From positions 1,550,001-1,614,000 of the forward strand of contig JAQSEB010000017.1 in NCBI GenBank assembly GCA_030063045.1: a stretch of 64,000 bases of DNA, written 5' to 3'. A model generated the notes under the pieces. It worked only from the letters and a program-made list of their open reading frames with translations. It was not told the origin of the DNA and did not search any database. The DNA is from Pratylenchus scribneri. Its lineage: Eukaryota > Nematoda > Chromadorea > Rhabditida > Pratylenchidae. Numbering within the stretch: position 1 is the stretch's first letter; every line of letters starts with the position of its first letter. The position numbers and the translations under genes were made by a program. Shown piece after piece: positions 13,064 to 24,540 of the stretch.

Positions 13064-16000
13064 ATGTTCTTCTCCCCCACCAAATGTTTCCATTGTCCAT
13101 TGGTTTCATTGCTTCTTTTTTGCCTGCTCTTTTACTTCTCATTCCCAGGCAATTCACTTTTGGATGCTGCCAGCAGCCATCCTTCTCCCCCTTCAACGTC
13201 TCCTTCAGCTTCTGCTGGCTTCTGGATCGCCGTTGAGTTGATTTCCGTTGAATTCCGAAAAGGATGCATCAGCACGGCACTTTGCCATCAGCCGGCATTC
13301 AAATTAGTCAAATCCATTTAATTTTATACTTTAATATTCATTCTATCCAATTTATAGACTCAATTGATGACTTTGAATGGCCAAAGTGCACTAATGAGTT
13401 GGCCAGTGGAGGGAAGCGGCCCAAAAACATTGATTCAGGTGTGGGCAAATATGGGCAATGGGGAAATGAATCGATTATAATTATTAGCCCCAAAATGGCT
13501 TACTTTTACTGTTTATTGGTGATTTGAAAGACGGAAATAGAGATAAAAGGTTGAAGGCGCTTAATAGAATGCCATCAGCCAGATTTGGAATTTAAACCAG
13601 CAACTTAATGGCCTTTCCCTGCATAGATTAAACCTTCATTTTGCCACCTTTCTTTATAGTAAAAAATTCCTTTCAATTTATGCCGCCTTTAGAAGACCCT
13701 AAAACAATTATGATTTAATGGACCGATTAATGATTTTGGGGCAAAGTCAATTTTGTCCATCAAAAAAGACCAATTAAGTCATTGCCCATTTTCCAACGCC
13801 CCCAGCAGAAAAAGTGGCGGCGCCATTTTGCGGCCGTCCACTTCACTTTTTCGCGCTTTCCTATTTCCTGCGCAGCACATTTTTCCGCATTGCCCGCCTT
13901 TTTGTAACCCAACACCGCCCCTTTCCACTCCTTAATTGCCGTGTCGGCCAGTCAAAGAAGGAAGCAAAGAATTGGTGGTGGTCAAAAGAAAAACACCAAA
14001 GAAGTCCTTTGGCCCTTTTGCCTTTCCTCTTTCGGTGTCCTCACTTTTCCTTCGTTGAATTGCACCCATGGCGAGGCCATCAACGAGATGTGGGATGGAT
14101 TGATGGGATCACATTTCCGTCCAGCAAATTTTGAGTTGGGATGGGAAATGAAAAATACACAAAAAAAAGGAGAAATAATGGTCATCCAAATTTGTTATTT
14201 TGGTAAATTTTGATGGAAAAATATATTTTTATTAGTTGAGCAAGTAACAATTAAAAACAGGCGGATTTATTCTTAAAACAGGCGGAATTATTATAACCAG
14301 GCGGAATTATTCCTATTTTAGTAAATAAACTCATCAGGAGAATTCTAATATTTTTTAAATTCCTCTACAAATTTGTTTGAAAATATTAAACACAAAACAT
14401 TCCTTTCTGTAGAAGGATACTCCACGTCAATTTATTGCCCATTGGCCGTTGGGCGATCCAGAGGATGTTTCAATTGGCTGCCAAATTGCCGGCACAGATC
14501 CTTCATTTGGTTTTGCTCGAACTTGTGATGAAACACCCTCGAGGCGACTTTTCCAAGAGCAAATGGTTCGACGCATTCTGCCGGTAAGGCCGACATTTTG
14601 GGAACAAAATTTGTTGATGGTCAATTCATTCAGAAGGGTATTCGACAAAATGGGGACAATAATGATCAATCGGCGGAAGGGGATGAAAGGGGGGATTCAC
14701 TTTTGGTCCAAATGAATGGTCGCTGTTTCAATGCAACTTTGGCTATCCAAAAACACATTAGCCGATGCCCTTGGTGCCCTGATCCAAATGTGGACATTCA
14801 AGTGGTTGGAGGGACGGCGGGCACTGGCCAAATGGTTGACATGGGATTCGGGATTAGTTATACAAACAATTTATGTTGCTTCAGAATGAACAATTGTCAC
14901 CCAAGGATGATGCCTTAAAATTGCAAAATGCCCTCATTTTGGCTTTATCTGGCGCCGTTGTTTTCTCTTTGACGGGTGAGACGAAGGAGGGAAATTTTGG
15001 GTTACAAATTTTGTATTATAATTTGTGATTTTTGATCACTCCTAAAAAATAGCCACCAAAAAGAGTCACAAATTATTTTCTAAATAATTTTAGGACTTTG
15101 TTGTGCATTGGGTGCCCATTGGCGATATCGAAAAGGAAGCAATCAAATGGGTGGCCGTTCATCACACAAAGGCACTGCCCCGTTGATGTTGAATGCCGGA
15201 AAACAGGCGAAGAAAAAGCGAATTCTCAAATTGGTTTCGCCGCCACGTGCCCAACGATCTTTGCCTTCGCCAATGGATGAACAACAACAACGTAGCCATC
15301 TTCATGAACGGGGAACGGAGACGGCAATTTTATATGGCCAACATGGAGGCGGAACGGAGGAACAAAGGTGAGGGAGATTGGTTGATGGAAAGGAATCACA
15401 AATCAAAACCTTTGATCTGATCAAAATGCGTTGGGAATCTTTTAAATCTGCCTTCATCCAAATCCTCTTTTTCTATTCAAAACTAATTAATGTAAGCTTC
15501 TAAAATGTAGAAAATCGAAAGCCAGGAGTTTATATATTTTCACCTTCAAAAGAACAAATTAACTGACATTCTCCAGGGGTATTTCAGATAAAAATCAGCT
15601 CATTTGTGGAAGGGGCGATGGGAATGACCTTGTTGGGCAACACTCTCTGGGAATTGAGCATTAAAAATATTTGGCGAGAATGAATAAATTGAATTATTTT
15701 CCAACAGCAGATATGATGTTCCCTGGGATAACAAATTTTGCCTTGTGCCCCGCCAATGGCTTCTCAATCAACAACAAAGCCTAGATTCCTGCGCATCGAT
15801 GGCATTCAGCGGTGGCATTGAGCCATTACCAATGATGGGTGGCAGAAATGGCACCGTAGAATATGCAACTTGTGCCGAATTTTGTGCAGCATCAGCCATC
15901 AATTCCCCACCGCCAACTTTGCCAAATTCGATGACTGCTCGGTTGCCTCCACCCCCACCGCCTCCTTTCCCACCTTTTCGGCATTCCCAACAGGGAACAA

Positions 16001-16146
16001 CGCAATTGCCACCTCCAATATTATCACGTCAATCACAACAACAACAAATGAAGGCTGGCAGTGCTACATTTTCGCCAAATACTTCCGGCAATAGTGGTTC
16101 ATCTTCATTTGGCCGGCATGATGACAGTGGGCTAGATTCCGTGTAA
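13064..16146 (+). CDS. Unrecognised nematode type I membrane protein
   Basis: Seven exons: 13064-13306, 13358-13438, 14413-14583, 14634-14834, 14885-14975, 15094-15367 and 15711-16146. They total 1497 nt (498 residues) in one phase. Residues ~13-35 form a hydrophobic signal peptide. The extracellular part includes the motifs FIAHWPLGDPEDVSIGCQ and GRCFNATLAIQKHIS, followed by Cys pairs (CPWCPDPNVD). A transmembrane segment at about ALILALSGAVVFSLTGLCCAL is followed by a basic stop (HWRYRKGS). The ~230-residue cytoplasmic tail holds RYDVPWDNKFC, a Pro-rich tract and the C-terminus HDDSGLDSV. The extracellular and tail motifs look strongly constrained, but I cannot name the family; a cuticle or receptor-like role would be a guess. 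A 974-bp second intron interrupts it. A 3' splice acceptor at 13,021-13,027 precedes the ATG and may serve trans-splicing or a 5' UTR intron. Confidence 0.72.
14258..14321. repeat. Short direct repeats (AGGCGGAATTATT)
   Basis: Three copies of a ~21-bp unit containing CAGGCGG(A/T)TTATT lie in tandem within intron 2 of the type I membrane-protein gene. They could be a small intronic minisatellite or a regulatory cluster; no function is visible. Confidence 0.6.
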
Positions 16147-16364
16147 ATGCACAAAATGGATGGATGGAAAAGAAATAAACCGAGTGAAATCCAAAATAGA
16201 GGAGAAAAACTATATAAATGAGCCATCTCCGTCATTCAAAATACCCAACAATCAACCTTGCCAATGATCTCAATATTCCCTTCCAAATTCACTGTTAAAT
16301 TTTTCATTTTTGTTTTGTGTGCCTTTTATTAATAAAATCAACTTTTTCTAATTTATGTTTTTAA

Positions 16365-16802
16365 TTAAATGGAACATTGGATGCAGTGGTCGAAGTGAAA
16401 TGGCCCTGATGAGGAAAATAATTGTCTTTCATCATTTTGTAGATTCGAGCACGGGACACCGTTGATGAATTCAATGGATTCAGAAAATAGAAGAGGGGAA
16501 TTCGAAATGAAGGAATCTAAAAAGACATGATAATATTTAATTAATAATTAGTTATCAATTGATGGACAGCAGATTGGTCGACATTATTTGAAGCGAATTT
16601 ATATTTATCACACATATTTTTCATAATTTTCTTCATTAATCCAATCACAGCCCAATAACTCCTAACTCGTCGAAGGAGCATTGATGGCAAATGGAATTTT
16701 GGCTTCATGCTTCTCGCAAATTGCATATTGAAAGCCATGCAATTCCAGAAGGCAAGTCCTTCCATTAATTGCCACTCTCTCCGCCCAATTTAACAACTCC
16801 AT
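16365..16802 (-). CDS. Possible small two-exon protein, unknown
   Basis: Exons 16802-16667 and 16516-16365 are joined by a 150-bp GT-AG intron (acceptor TGTCTTTTTAG) in consistent phase, giving 95 residues. The product begins MELLNWAERVAINGR, has Cys pairs (GRTCLLELHG, YAICEKHE) and ends in a Cys-containing tail (HFDHCIQCSI). The two halves read as ordinary amphipathic protein in one frame, but I recognise no domain. An alternative frame at 16541-16765 looks less protein-like. It lies convergent to the preceding gene, with its stop about 220 bp from that gene's stop. It could also be an unspliced non-coding transcript. Confidence 0.35.
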
Positions 16803-17305
16803 TTGAATTTGACATTCTTGTTTAAATTACCATGAATTATAACCTAGCCAGATGAAGAGGAAGTTTAGATTAGGTAATTTTGTTGTGTTGGATTTGGATG
16901 CTTGAAGCTTGTGCTTGATGTTAATTTGTATTACGATAAAATTTGGCGGAACTTGTTTTAATTTTGAAAAAGCTGTTGGCATTATGTGGTAAAAATACGA
17001 TACCGTAAGAGAGAGCATATAGCAGAGAAAAATAGAACAATATCGATTGTTCTTATTTGTTGCTTTCAAGCAGTGCATTGTATGCAATCCATTTATTCAT
17101 TTTATTTTACATCATTTTCTTCAATGACATCAACCCCAAGTCAAATTTTCTATTATTTATTTTTGTATCATCTTCAGCTAATTAATATTAAGCTGAAGCG
17201 GGAATAATAAAATTGCTTCATATTTTCTCAATTATCTTGATTATTTTTCAGCAATAAAATTCTATTCGATCAACGATCTATATTGCCTAACAATACCAAC
17301 CAAAT

Positions 17306-17843
17306 ATGGCAAATCAATATCCACCATCACCACCATATCCGACAGGACCATCACCACCATATCCGACTGGACCCGCTTTCCAGCAGCAACAGCTCTCACC
17401 GCAACGTCAGCAACAGCAGCAAGCCGTCGTCTCCGCCGGTGTCATCACCACCAAAGTCGTTATGCAACAGGAAAACTTCGGGCCGCAACCACAAACTGTA
17501 AGTGCATAGAAAATTGGTTTTTATAGAACAATTTTTTGCCAGGCTTACTGCCAGAATTGCCGCAAAAACGTGGTGACCAACATCCGTCACGAAGTCAGCA
17601 CAATGGCTTGGGTTCTCTGCGCACTCATGTTCGTCTTCGGGTTTGCTACAATTTTAAAAATGTATCAAAAATTTAATTTTGATTTTCAGTTTGTGGCTGT
17701 GCTCCTTGATTCCAATCTGCTGCGATGATTGCCAGGACTCTCTTCACAGTTGCCCGGATTGCCATGTTAGTGAACACAAAACAAAATTAACAAAAATTTA
17801 CACCGTTTTTTTACAGAAATTCCTTGGCAGATACAAACGCTAA
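17306..17843 (+). CDS. LITAF-like zinc-binding membrane-associated protein
   Basis: Four exons: 17306-17497, 17543-17640, 17690-17765 and 17817-17843, coding for 130 residues. The N-terminal half is a Pro/Gln-rich tail with two PSPPYPTGP-type repeats (late-domain-like PPY) and a poly-Gln stretch. The C-terminal half is a LITAF domain: first zinc half-site YCQNC, then a hydrophobic membrane-inserting helix (TMAWVLCALMFVFGLWLCSL), second half-site CCDDCQDSLHSCPDC and a basic end (GRYKR). LITAF-like proteins sit on the cytoplasmic face of late endosomal and plasma membranes and act in endosome/lysosome sorting. An acceptor TTTTTCAG about 55 bp before the ATG may mark a 5' UTR splice or trans-splice. 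An AATAAA-rich tail follows at about 18,058-18,080. Confidence 0.9.
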
Positions 17844-18707
17844 ACTCATGTGACGACCGGAATGAATATGGAACCGGAATGATGGATGGGCCATAAATAT
17901 CAGAATAAATATTTGGAATGTATAATGTAAATCCTCCTCCCCTCATCTCGTCTATAATTTTTCTTGATTTTCCCCCAATCCAACATATATTATTGGCCAT
18001 CCTTATTGTAATTGGAAAATATTGTTATAATTGTTTTTCTTCTATTGGACAATGTTATAAATAAATCGAATAAACAATAATAAAATGAAAGTCACAAACA
18101 TTCCCAACTTGGTTTACTACCTATATTTTTATATGTTTGCTGGAAAATAATGTGCATGTTTATTGCGAATTGCGATGGTGAGCTACATAAGGCCAGCTTG
18201 CATTCATTGTCTATGGATGGCGTGGTCTGACGTCTGACTGGTCAAAAATAAATTTTTGGCTCATTTCAAGCCATAGAGTTCACAAAAAAATTTCAATGAC
18301 CATCCACGACCATAATTTGCAAAGTTTAATGATGATAGATGATAGTGACTTATAATTCCTTCCATTTCCATGCTCATTCTTTTTATTCCATGCGAGTCAA
18401 ATCGCTAAATTTTTTCCGTCAATTGCTATGGAAGTTGACTACCTATCTTCAAACGAATACCATCGAGGAAAACCATTCAATGGTTATCGGCACCAACAAT
18501 TTTGGAGGTCGAAACTGGTTAAAAAACTAAAAATGTGCAAAACGCCAGAAGTGAAAATTTTGCATAACGCGCAAACCGCAAGCCCCCTCGCGCCTCGCCT
18601 ACGCCTTTCCCCCCTTCAAATTATTCTTATTTATTTATTTATTTTTCCTTTTTAACCCAACATTGATTATTGATTAATTTAAGAGAAAATTTAATTCTAC
18701 AAATAAA
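17844..18707. other. Intergenic, no gene seen
   Basis: About 860 bp between the LITAF-like gene and the PDZ/OMP25 gene on the same strand. It contains AT-rich 3' UTR sequence up to about 18,090 and an unassigned stretch. Frames at 18,339-18,655 have no recognisable domain. Confidence 0.4.
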
Positions 18708-19530
18708 ATGATGAGTGAAGCCGATCAAATTGTTTCTTCCATCCCGAACACTAGTGCAAGTTCTGCAAACGCTCTTCATCCACGAAATGTAGTTGTTCGA
18801 ATGATCACAATAACAAAAGACGAAACAAACGGTTAGTGATTTTTATGGCAAATCAAAATTTAATTGTTAATTATTTAGGTTTTGGATTCAATATTGTCGG
18901 AGGTACGGATGGTCCCTACATCCCAGGACATGATGGAATTTTCATTTGCCACGTTCGAAACGCCGAACTCGAGGGTCAAATCAATGCTGGCGATCGAATC
19001 ATTTCTGTGAGTTTTTTTGAATTTAAATCAATTCAATGCGATTTTTCAAGGTTAATGGCACATCGATGGACGCAATTACCCATGACGAGGCAGTTGAATT
19101 GCTCAAAAAATTGCAAGGACAATGCGTATTCACAATTGAGGCAAATGCGGAACGATCAATCGCTATGGTTTATTTTAAAGCCGAATTCTCTTTTTAAACT
19201 CATTTTTAAGGGTTTCGAGACCGCACATGAACGCAGTACCACCACCGAATCCACCATGCAGACTGGACCATCACATGCTTCGGTTAGTGAAAAGTATAAA
19301 ATGTTTTTGGTTTATTCTAATTTTTTAGACCCTTATTGCAAGTCACCATTCGATGCCAACTGGGAATGTCGCACACAGATAGTATTTTAATTTATTAATA
19401 TTTTAATTGGAAACTTTAAAGTCCATCTCAATTGACCGAAATTGCCGTCGTTGTTGTTGGGGCGGCAGCACTCTCGCTGATTGCTTACATTGGCTACAAT
19501 CGCATCAACAAAGGCACTTGGTGGAAATGA
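18708..19530 (+). CDS. Mitochondrial outer-membrane PDZ protein (SYNJ2BP/OMP25-like)
   Basis: Six exons: 18708-18831, 18879-19006, 19051-19167, 19211-19282, 19329-19381 and 19422-19530; 603 nt, 200 residues. After a ~40-residue Ser/Ala-rich leader comes one PDZ domain (about residues 30-122) with the carboxylate-binding loop GFGFNIVGG, then GIFICHV, INAGDRIISVNG and DEAVELLKKL. A polar linker leads to a C-terminal anchor, AVVVVGAAALSLIAYIGY, followed by a short basic tail ending WWK. The PDZ plus tail-anchor layout is that of OMP25/SYNJ2BP, which sits in the outer mitochondrial membrane facing the cytosol and recruits PDZ ligands such as synaptojanin-2. The tail anchor and basic end are seen; the location is inferred from the family. 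A frame at 18,836-19,390 is exon plus read-through intron, not a separate gene. Confidence 0.88.
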
Positions 19531-20164
19531 ATTGGACGGATATTGATGAGAAGAACCAGCAAAATAATTGGCCATAAATGTTGATGAAAAGTGCACCCTC
19601 ATCCTAAATAGCAATACTTCATTCATTCATTCATTTTTTTGTTTATTTGCTTCTCTCCCCAAATCCGAAATTGTTTAAAAGCAATATTTTCCCCCGAATG
19701 AAACATATTTGGCTCAAAATTGTTTTTTTTATGTAAAATTTTTTGTCGATCTCATTAAATTCAAATAAATTAATAAAATGATGTTTCATGTCTTCTAAAG
19801 AGGGAATTAAAAAATTAGGTACACAATTTGTTAGTTTAATATAGTGTTGTCTCCCATCGAGTTTCGGAAGCAAAAAATGGGTAAGGATTTCCTCTGTGGT
19901 TTTTGTTCTCCCCCGTAATTTTAATCACCCCCGAAAAACTGAATTCCCCCGTCCCAGGAAAATCGTCTCTCGGGCCTGGGTGCAACTAGTTTCGTTGCCG
20001 TTTTTATCAATCAATCCAAAAAATATCAAACCTCCACCTAACAACATAAGACAAATTTATCACAAAAAAAGTAAAATATCGTGTACATATAAATGAAAAA
20101 GAACAACACAATAAATAAATATAAAATAATTTTAATTTGTTCCAAATCCATAAATTCATAATTT
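19531..20164. other. Intergenic between convergent genes, no gene seen
   Basis: About 630 bp between the stop of the PDZ gene (plus) and the stop of the Rab33 gene (minus). It should carry both 3' UTRs. No repeat, RNA gene or coding exon was recognised. Confidence 0.4.
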
Positions 20165-21095
20165 TCAACAACACATTCCGGCTTCCTCTTCTTCCCGGAA
20201 TTTGGCCGCCTCATCCGCCTTCAACAAAATTTTCTGCTGTTCCCGTTTACTCCGCTCCTCCGTCGATTGGACATGCATTGGTTTTGAATGACGCAATTTA
20301 TGCACCAAAGTCATGAAAATTGACTCCACATGGTCCGCTTCGGAGTCGGACAATGCCGATGTCTCAAAAAGGGCCATATCATTTTCATCCGCAAAAATCT
20401 TAAAAAATAAACCAATTCTCAAAATAATCCCAAAAAACTCAAAACCTGTGCCTCATCCGTTTTTACTCTTTGTTGTTCATTTTTGGCTATTTCCGTTGTG
20501 GGTATTAAATCACATTTATTGCCAATCAAAATGTGCGGTGTATCATCGCCCGAATTCAGTGCATGCCTTTTGCATTCGGCAATCCAGGCTGGCAGTGATT
20601 TGAATGATTGATAATTGTTCACATCATAAACGAATACTAAAAATGAGTAAAATTATTTGGAAAATATTCAAAAAATATTGACCAACGGCATTCACATTCC
20701 GATAATAATGGGCCACAATCGATTGCCTGTACCGTTCTTGTCCAGCCGTATCCCACTTAAAATTATTAATTTAAATTGAATTATTTATAATTCAAACCAA
20801 TTGAACTCGAATCAGCTCATCCTCCAAGACCAGTGATCGTTCCCGAAAATCAACGCCAATTGTGGCTTCGGTGGAACCCGGGAAGCGGCCATTACAAAAT
20901 CGATAGCTCAGACATGTTTTGCCAACGCCCGCATCACCAATTATTATTACCTAAATTTTTGGATAATTATTGTGTAAAATATTCCACCCAAATTACTTTA
21001 AAAACCCGCTTCGATTTGTAGCCGCCGATTCCTTTGGTTGCAAATTGTGCTGCCATTTTGGTGGGTGGTGCCGGTTTCTTCACTGCCGGTGGCAT
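20165..21095 (-). CDS. rab-33: Rab33-type small GTPase
   Basis: Five exons, approximately 21095-20997, 20950-20799, 20755-20683, 20636-20446 and 20398-20165, giving about 249 residues. After a 33-residue Pro/Lys-rich N-terminus comes a complete GTPase core: P-loop GDAGVGKT, switch [24 protein letters not shown] and ETSA. The segment [24 protein letters not shown] (here AWIAECKRH) resembles Rab33. The product ends in ...EEAGMCC, a double-Cys geranylgeranylation site, after a long charged tail. Rab33 acts at the Golgi and in autophagosome formation through ATG16L binding. One exon-2 boundary is uncertain by a base in my count. An in-frame stop lies just before the chosen ATG. Confidence 0.9.
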
Positions 21096-21309
21096 TGATT
21101 CTGCTGATCTTTAATTAAGCAATTGAATATATTTCGTATTTCCCATTATGTATAAATTAATGGAAAAATTTGGTGGAAAAACCAGTAAAAGAAAGTTGCG
21201 AAAAAAGTTTAATGGTTTATATATTATGTTGGACCTTGGACCCTCAAACCCAATTCCTAAATCCTCAATGAGTAGCATTGTTTGACAATGATTTGGCTTA
21301 TGTCTAACC

Positions 21310-22230
21310 GGCTCTAGGACATTTCGACAGTGGACATTTCGACAGTGGACTTTTCGACAGTGGACATTTCGACAGTAGGCGGACATTTCGACAGTGGCGG
21401 ATTTTTCGACAGTGGACACTTCGACAGTGGACATTTCGACAGTAAGCTAGGACTTTTCGACAGTGATGGAAAAAACCTATAAACCGGTTTTCTTTTGGTA
21501 CAAGTTATATACCAATCGACTCGTCTCAGTCAGCTGAACCTTAATATAATATTAACTTTGGTCAAAACTCAAAAATAAAAAAGTTATAGATATCTTTATT
21601 GTATAAGGAACTTATCACATTTTTATCCAAAATTGGGCTTATTTTTCTAAAATTTCATATTTTAATCGTTTCCTTTCATCAAAATGAATATAAAACTCAA
21701 ATTATATTCTATTGAGAGCTTCAAATAAAAAATAAATAACTTGATCAAATTAATGAACTAAAAAGTAAAGGGTCCCCCCCTATGGGTCAAATGTGTAAAA
21801 TTTTCATTTGATCAAATTATAACTTAATCGATGCACCTCGATGTGCTAAACATGAATCTGTCATTGGTTTTTCATAAAACTCAAAAATAATTGAGTTACG
21901 GTCATTTTTATTCTTATACATTACTTAAATACCTACTCCAACTTAAATGGGTATAACTTTTTTATTTTCGAGTTTTGACCAAAGTTAATATTATATTAAG
22001 GTTCAGCTGACTGAGACGAGTCGATTGGTATATAACTTGTACCAAAAGAAAACCGGTTTATAGGTTTTTTCCATCACTGTCGAAAAGTCCTAGCTTACTG
22101 TCGAAATGCCCACTGTCGAAGTGTCCACTGTCGAAAAATCCGCCACTGTCGAAATGTCCGCCTACTGTCGAAATGTCCACTGTCGAAAAGTCCACTGTCG
22201 AAATGTCCACTGTCGAAATGTCCCGCTCCC
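21310..22230. mobile_element. Fold-back transposable element with 8-bp target duplication
   Basis: A 921-bp element whose ends are long inverted repeats, about 21310-21589 and 21950-22230. Each arm starts with nine copies of a short unit containing CGACAGT (TTTCGACAGTGGACA and variants), followed by a shared single-copy portion including AAACCTATAAACCGG. The ~360-bp centre has no coding frame. The direct repeat GTCTAACC flanks both ends exactly (21302-21309 and 22231-22238), which is the size expected for an hAT-like or related insertion. It lies downstream of no gene and just upstream of rab-33. It has no transposase, so it is non-autonomous. Confidence 0.85.
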
Positions 22231-22238
22231 GTCTAACC

Positions 22239-22874
22239 AACTTAAACGGAAGATGGTTCAAATCTCAATCAATTCTTGACGAAACTTAACGATTGAGGAT
22301 AATAGGGTTTGGACTTTGGGGGTTTAGAACAAACCATTGAACCGCTATAATCTTTTGGCCATTTATAAAACTTTTTCTGCCAAATTAAAAACTATCCCAA
22401 ATCTCCACAAAACCTGTTATTATCATTTTTGCCATCGTTTATTTCAGCCACCGTTGTTGTTGAATTGCTTTGTTGTTGTTGTTGCTGTGGCCTATATTCC
22501 ACAGTGGACACAATGGAATTCATCCTTTTGATTTAATTTAATAATTGAAAATTAAATTTAAATTCAAAAATGTAATAAATTCGGCTTTGATCGATTTAAT
22601 TATTAATTAATTAAAAAAATAGAATAAAATATTTATTCAATTCAATTTGTTTAAATAAACAGACAACAGAGGTCATTTATAAATGATTCAAAAATTTTAA
22701 ATAGTAAATATTCATCTATTGCCAGGCACAAGGATTAATGACGGATTAAGGCACAAAAATTAGAAGGTAATAAATGAGTCGAATGAATAGAAAGACAAGC
22801 AGAAAGGCAGTGGTGATGAATGAATATTTGGTTTATGTTCTATTATGCAGATTGACTGACACTCATTGGCCGAA
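22239..22874. other. Intergenic, no gene seen
   Basis: Sequence between the fold-back element and the GKAP-protein stop. The part at 22,240-22,345 has AAACC/GGTTT words that partly mirror the left flank of the fold-back element (about 21,230-21,290), hinting at an older element into which the fold-back inserted. The rest is AT-rich. Confidence 0.4.
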
Positions 22875-24052
22875 TCAGACTTTGTTGTTGTTCTTCTCTT
22901 TCCTTGGAGTGGAATATTTCCAATTGGCCAGACGGCATTGTTCCACGGATGTCCAAAGTGTTCGAATATCCTCCATTTGCATTTCGATCAGTGCCCAAAG
23001 TCCGTGCAAATCCTCCAATTTTGTTGGCTTCTTCTTTGGAATTGGATGCTGCAAAAATTATTGATTATTGTTCATTTTTATGGCCAAAATAAACTTACAA
23101 TGTACTGATCCAAATGGTCAATGAATTGTTTGATTCGTTTGTTGATCAACAATTGAGTTCGACCAATTGCCAGGCGAATGAGTTCCTTTATAAATTAAAT
23201 TAATTAAAATTATTTTTGAATTAACCTCGGTGTCCTGTTCAAATTTTGCGATTTTTTCATTTGCCGCAATCAGTTGACTTGCATTTTGGATATGGGCCTT
23301 CAATTGGTTGGAAATGTTGTCGACGAGTTTTTGATATTCCGCACCATTTTCGGCCGCACCAAAATTGGAAATGGCAAATGAATACGAAATCATTGTTGAT
23401 TCCAATTGGAGGAAGTCCGGGGCCGGATGCCAATTTATTGGATCATTTTGGACTTGTTGATGTTCCACCGCCGTCCCATCTCCTTCAAATCCTTCGCCTC
23501 GATATTCCCGACTGGTGACATTTGGATTAATTGGAGTTAGACCTTGCTGAAAATGATGGGGAAAATTATTGAACATGAATAGGTAATATTATTTTGTCTA
23601 AAAAGTATTGAAAATGGCGAAGGCGAACAGATGATTATAGCGGTTTTAAGGTTTGGCCTAGACCTCCAAACCGTTCAAAGTTCGATGGTTTGTCTTAAAC
23701 CGCCAACCCCCAATCGATAGATCTCATCAAGATGACGCGTCGATTATTATATAATTTTTCATGGTTTGATCAATGAATTAAGGGCTTTAAACCGTTTAAA
23801 CCATCTTGCGTTTTTTGGTTTAAAACTAATTTAAAATCGGTTTAAACCTAACTATCAAACAATGCAACTGGATGAGATTTAACGATTGGATAATGGCTTG
23901 GGGATACTAAACCATTACAAACCATTAATTTTAAACATTTCCCTTATTGATTTTTATGATAAAATTAGAAAAAAAAAACAAACTTGAGTGGAATTTGAAT
24001 GTTTGGACAATTCGTTGAAATGTCTGCTCAAAGCAGTGTTTATGAAGTCCAT
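22875..24052 (-). CDS. Short GKAP-domain (DLGAP/SAPAP-like) protein
   Basis: Four exons: 24052-23984, 23546-23226, 23185-23099 and 23048-22875; 651 nt, 216 residues, phases all zero. Features of the DLGAP C-terminal GKAP domain can be seen: a helical stretch EYQKLVDNISNQLKAHIQ, then IRLAIGRTQLLINKRIKQF, then TKLEDLHGLWALIEMQMEDI and the final RLANWKYS. In the family this domain belongs to post-synaptic scaffold proteins that link PSD-95-type guanylate kinases to Shank, and to spindle-associated DLGAP5. The usual long N-terminal region with 14-residue repeats is absent. Either this is a minimal paralogue or upstream exons were missed. Intron 1 (23547-23983) is unusually long and carries AAACCGTTTAAACC-like dyads that suggest an old insertion. 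Confidence 0.65.
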
Positions 24053-24540
24053 TTTCGATGTATTTTGATTTCCTAAATTAATTATTTAAATTAAAAAATA
24101 GTAATTAAAATTATAAAAAGGTATTTTTAACAAAATATTCAATGTAAAACAAATTTTGTACAAAATTGGCGATTGAAAAATTTATCGAGATTGGTGAAAT
24201 AAATCCATAGAAGGAATTGAATTTAAGGTGGATGATGGAAGCGAGTTTTGGAGTATCAGAGGAGATGAAGGGAGGAAGGGAGGGGACGAGATGGTCATCA
24301 CATTTTTATTTAATTTTGAATGGTATAAATTTGAGAATGGATGGCTGGAGTTGGGGGGATTGAACAGCGAACAAAACAATAAAATAATTAATTATTTTGA
24401 GGGATGGGAAGGCTCGTCCTATTCTCTGATTCATTTTAATGAATTTGATTGATTGCATTACAAAAATAATTGAATGGAAGATTGGAATTTTTCCGGCTTT
24501 AATTTAATATTTTCGCCCGTATTGTCATTGCAAATATCCT
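24053..24540. other. Intergenic, no gene seen
   Basis: About 490 bp between the GKAP-protein start and the stop of the DEK_C/SWIB gene, both on the minus strand. A Glu/Gly/Trp-rich plus-strand frame at 24,228-24,452 shows no domain. Nothing else is recognised. Confidence 0.4.

Noticed and set aside
18836..19390. 184-codon frame
   Set aside because: It is PDZ exons plus unspliced introns in one frame; the spliced chain keeps the PDZ and adds a tail anchor.
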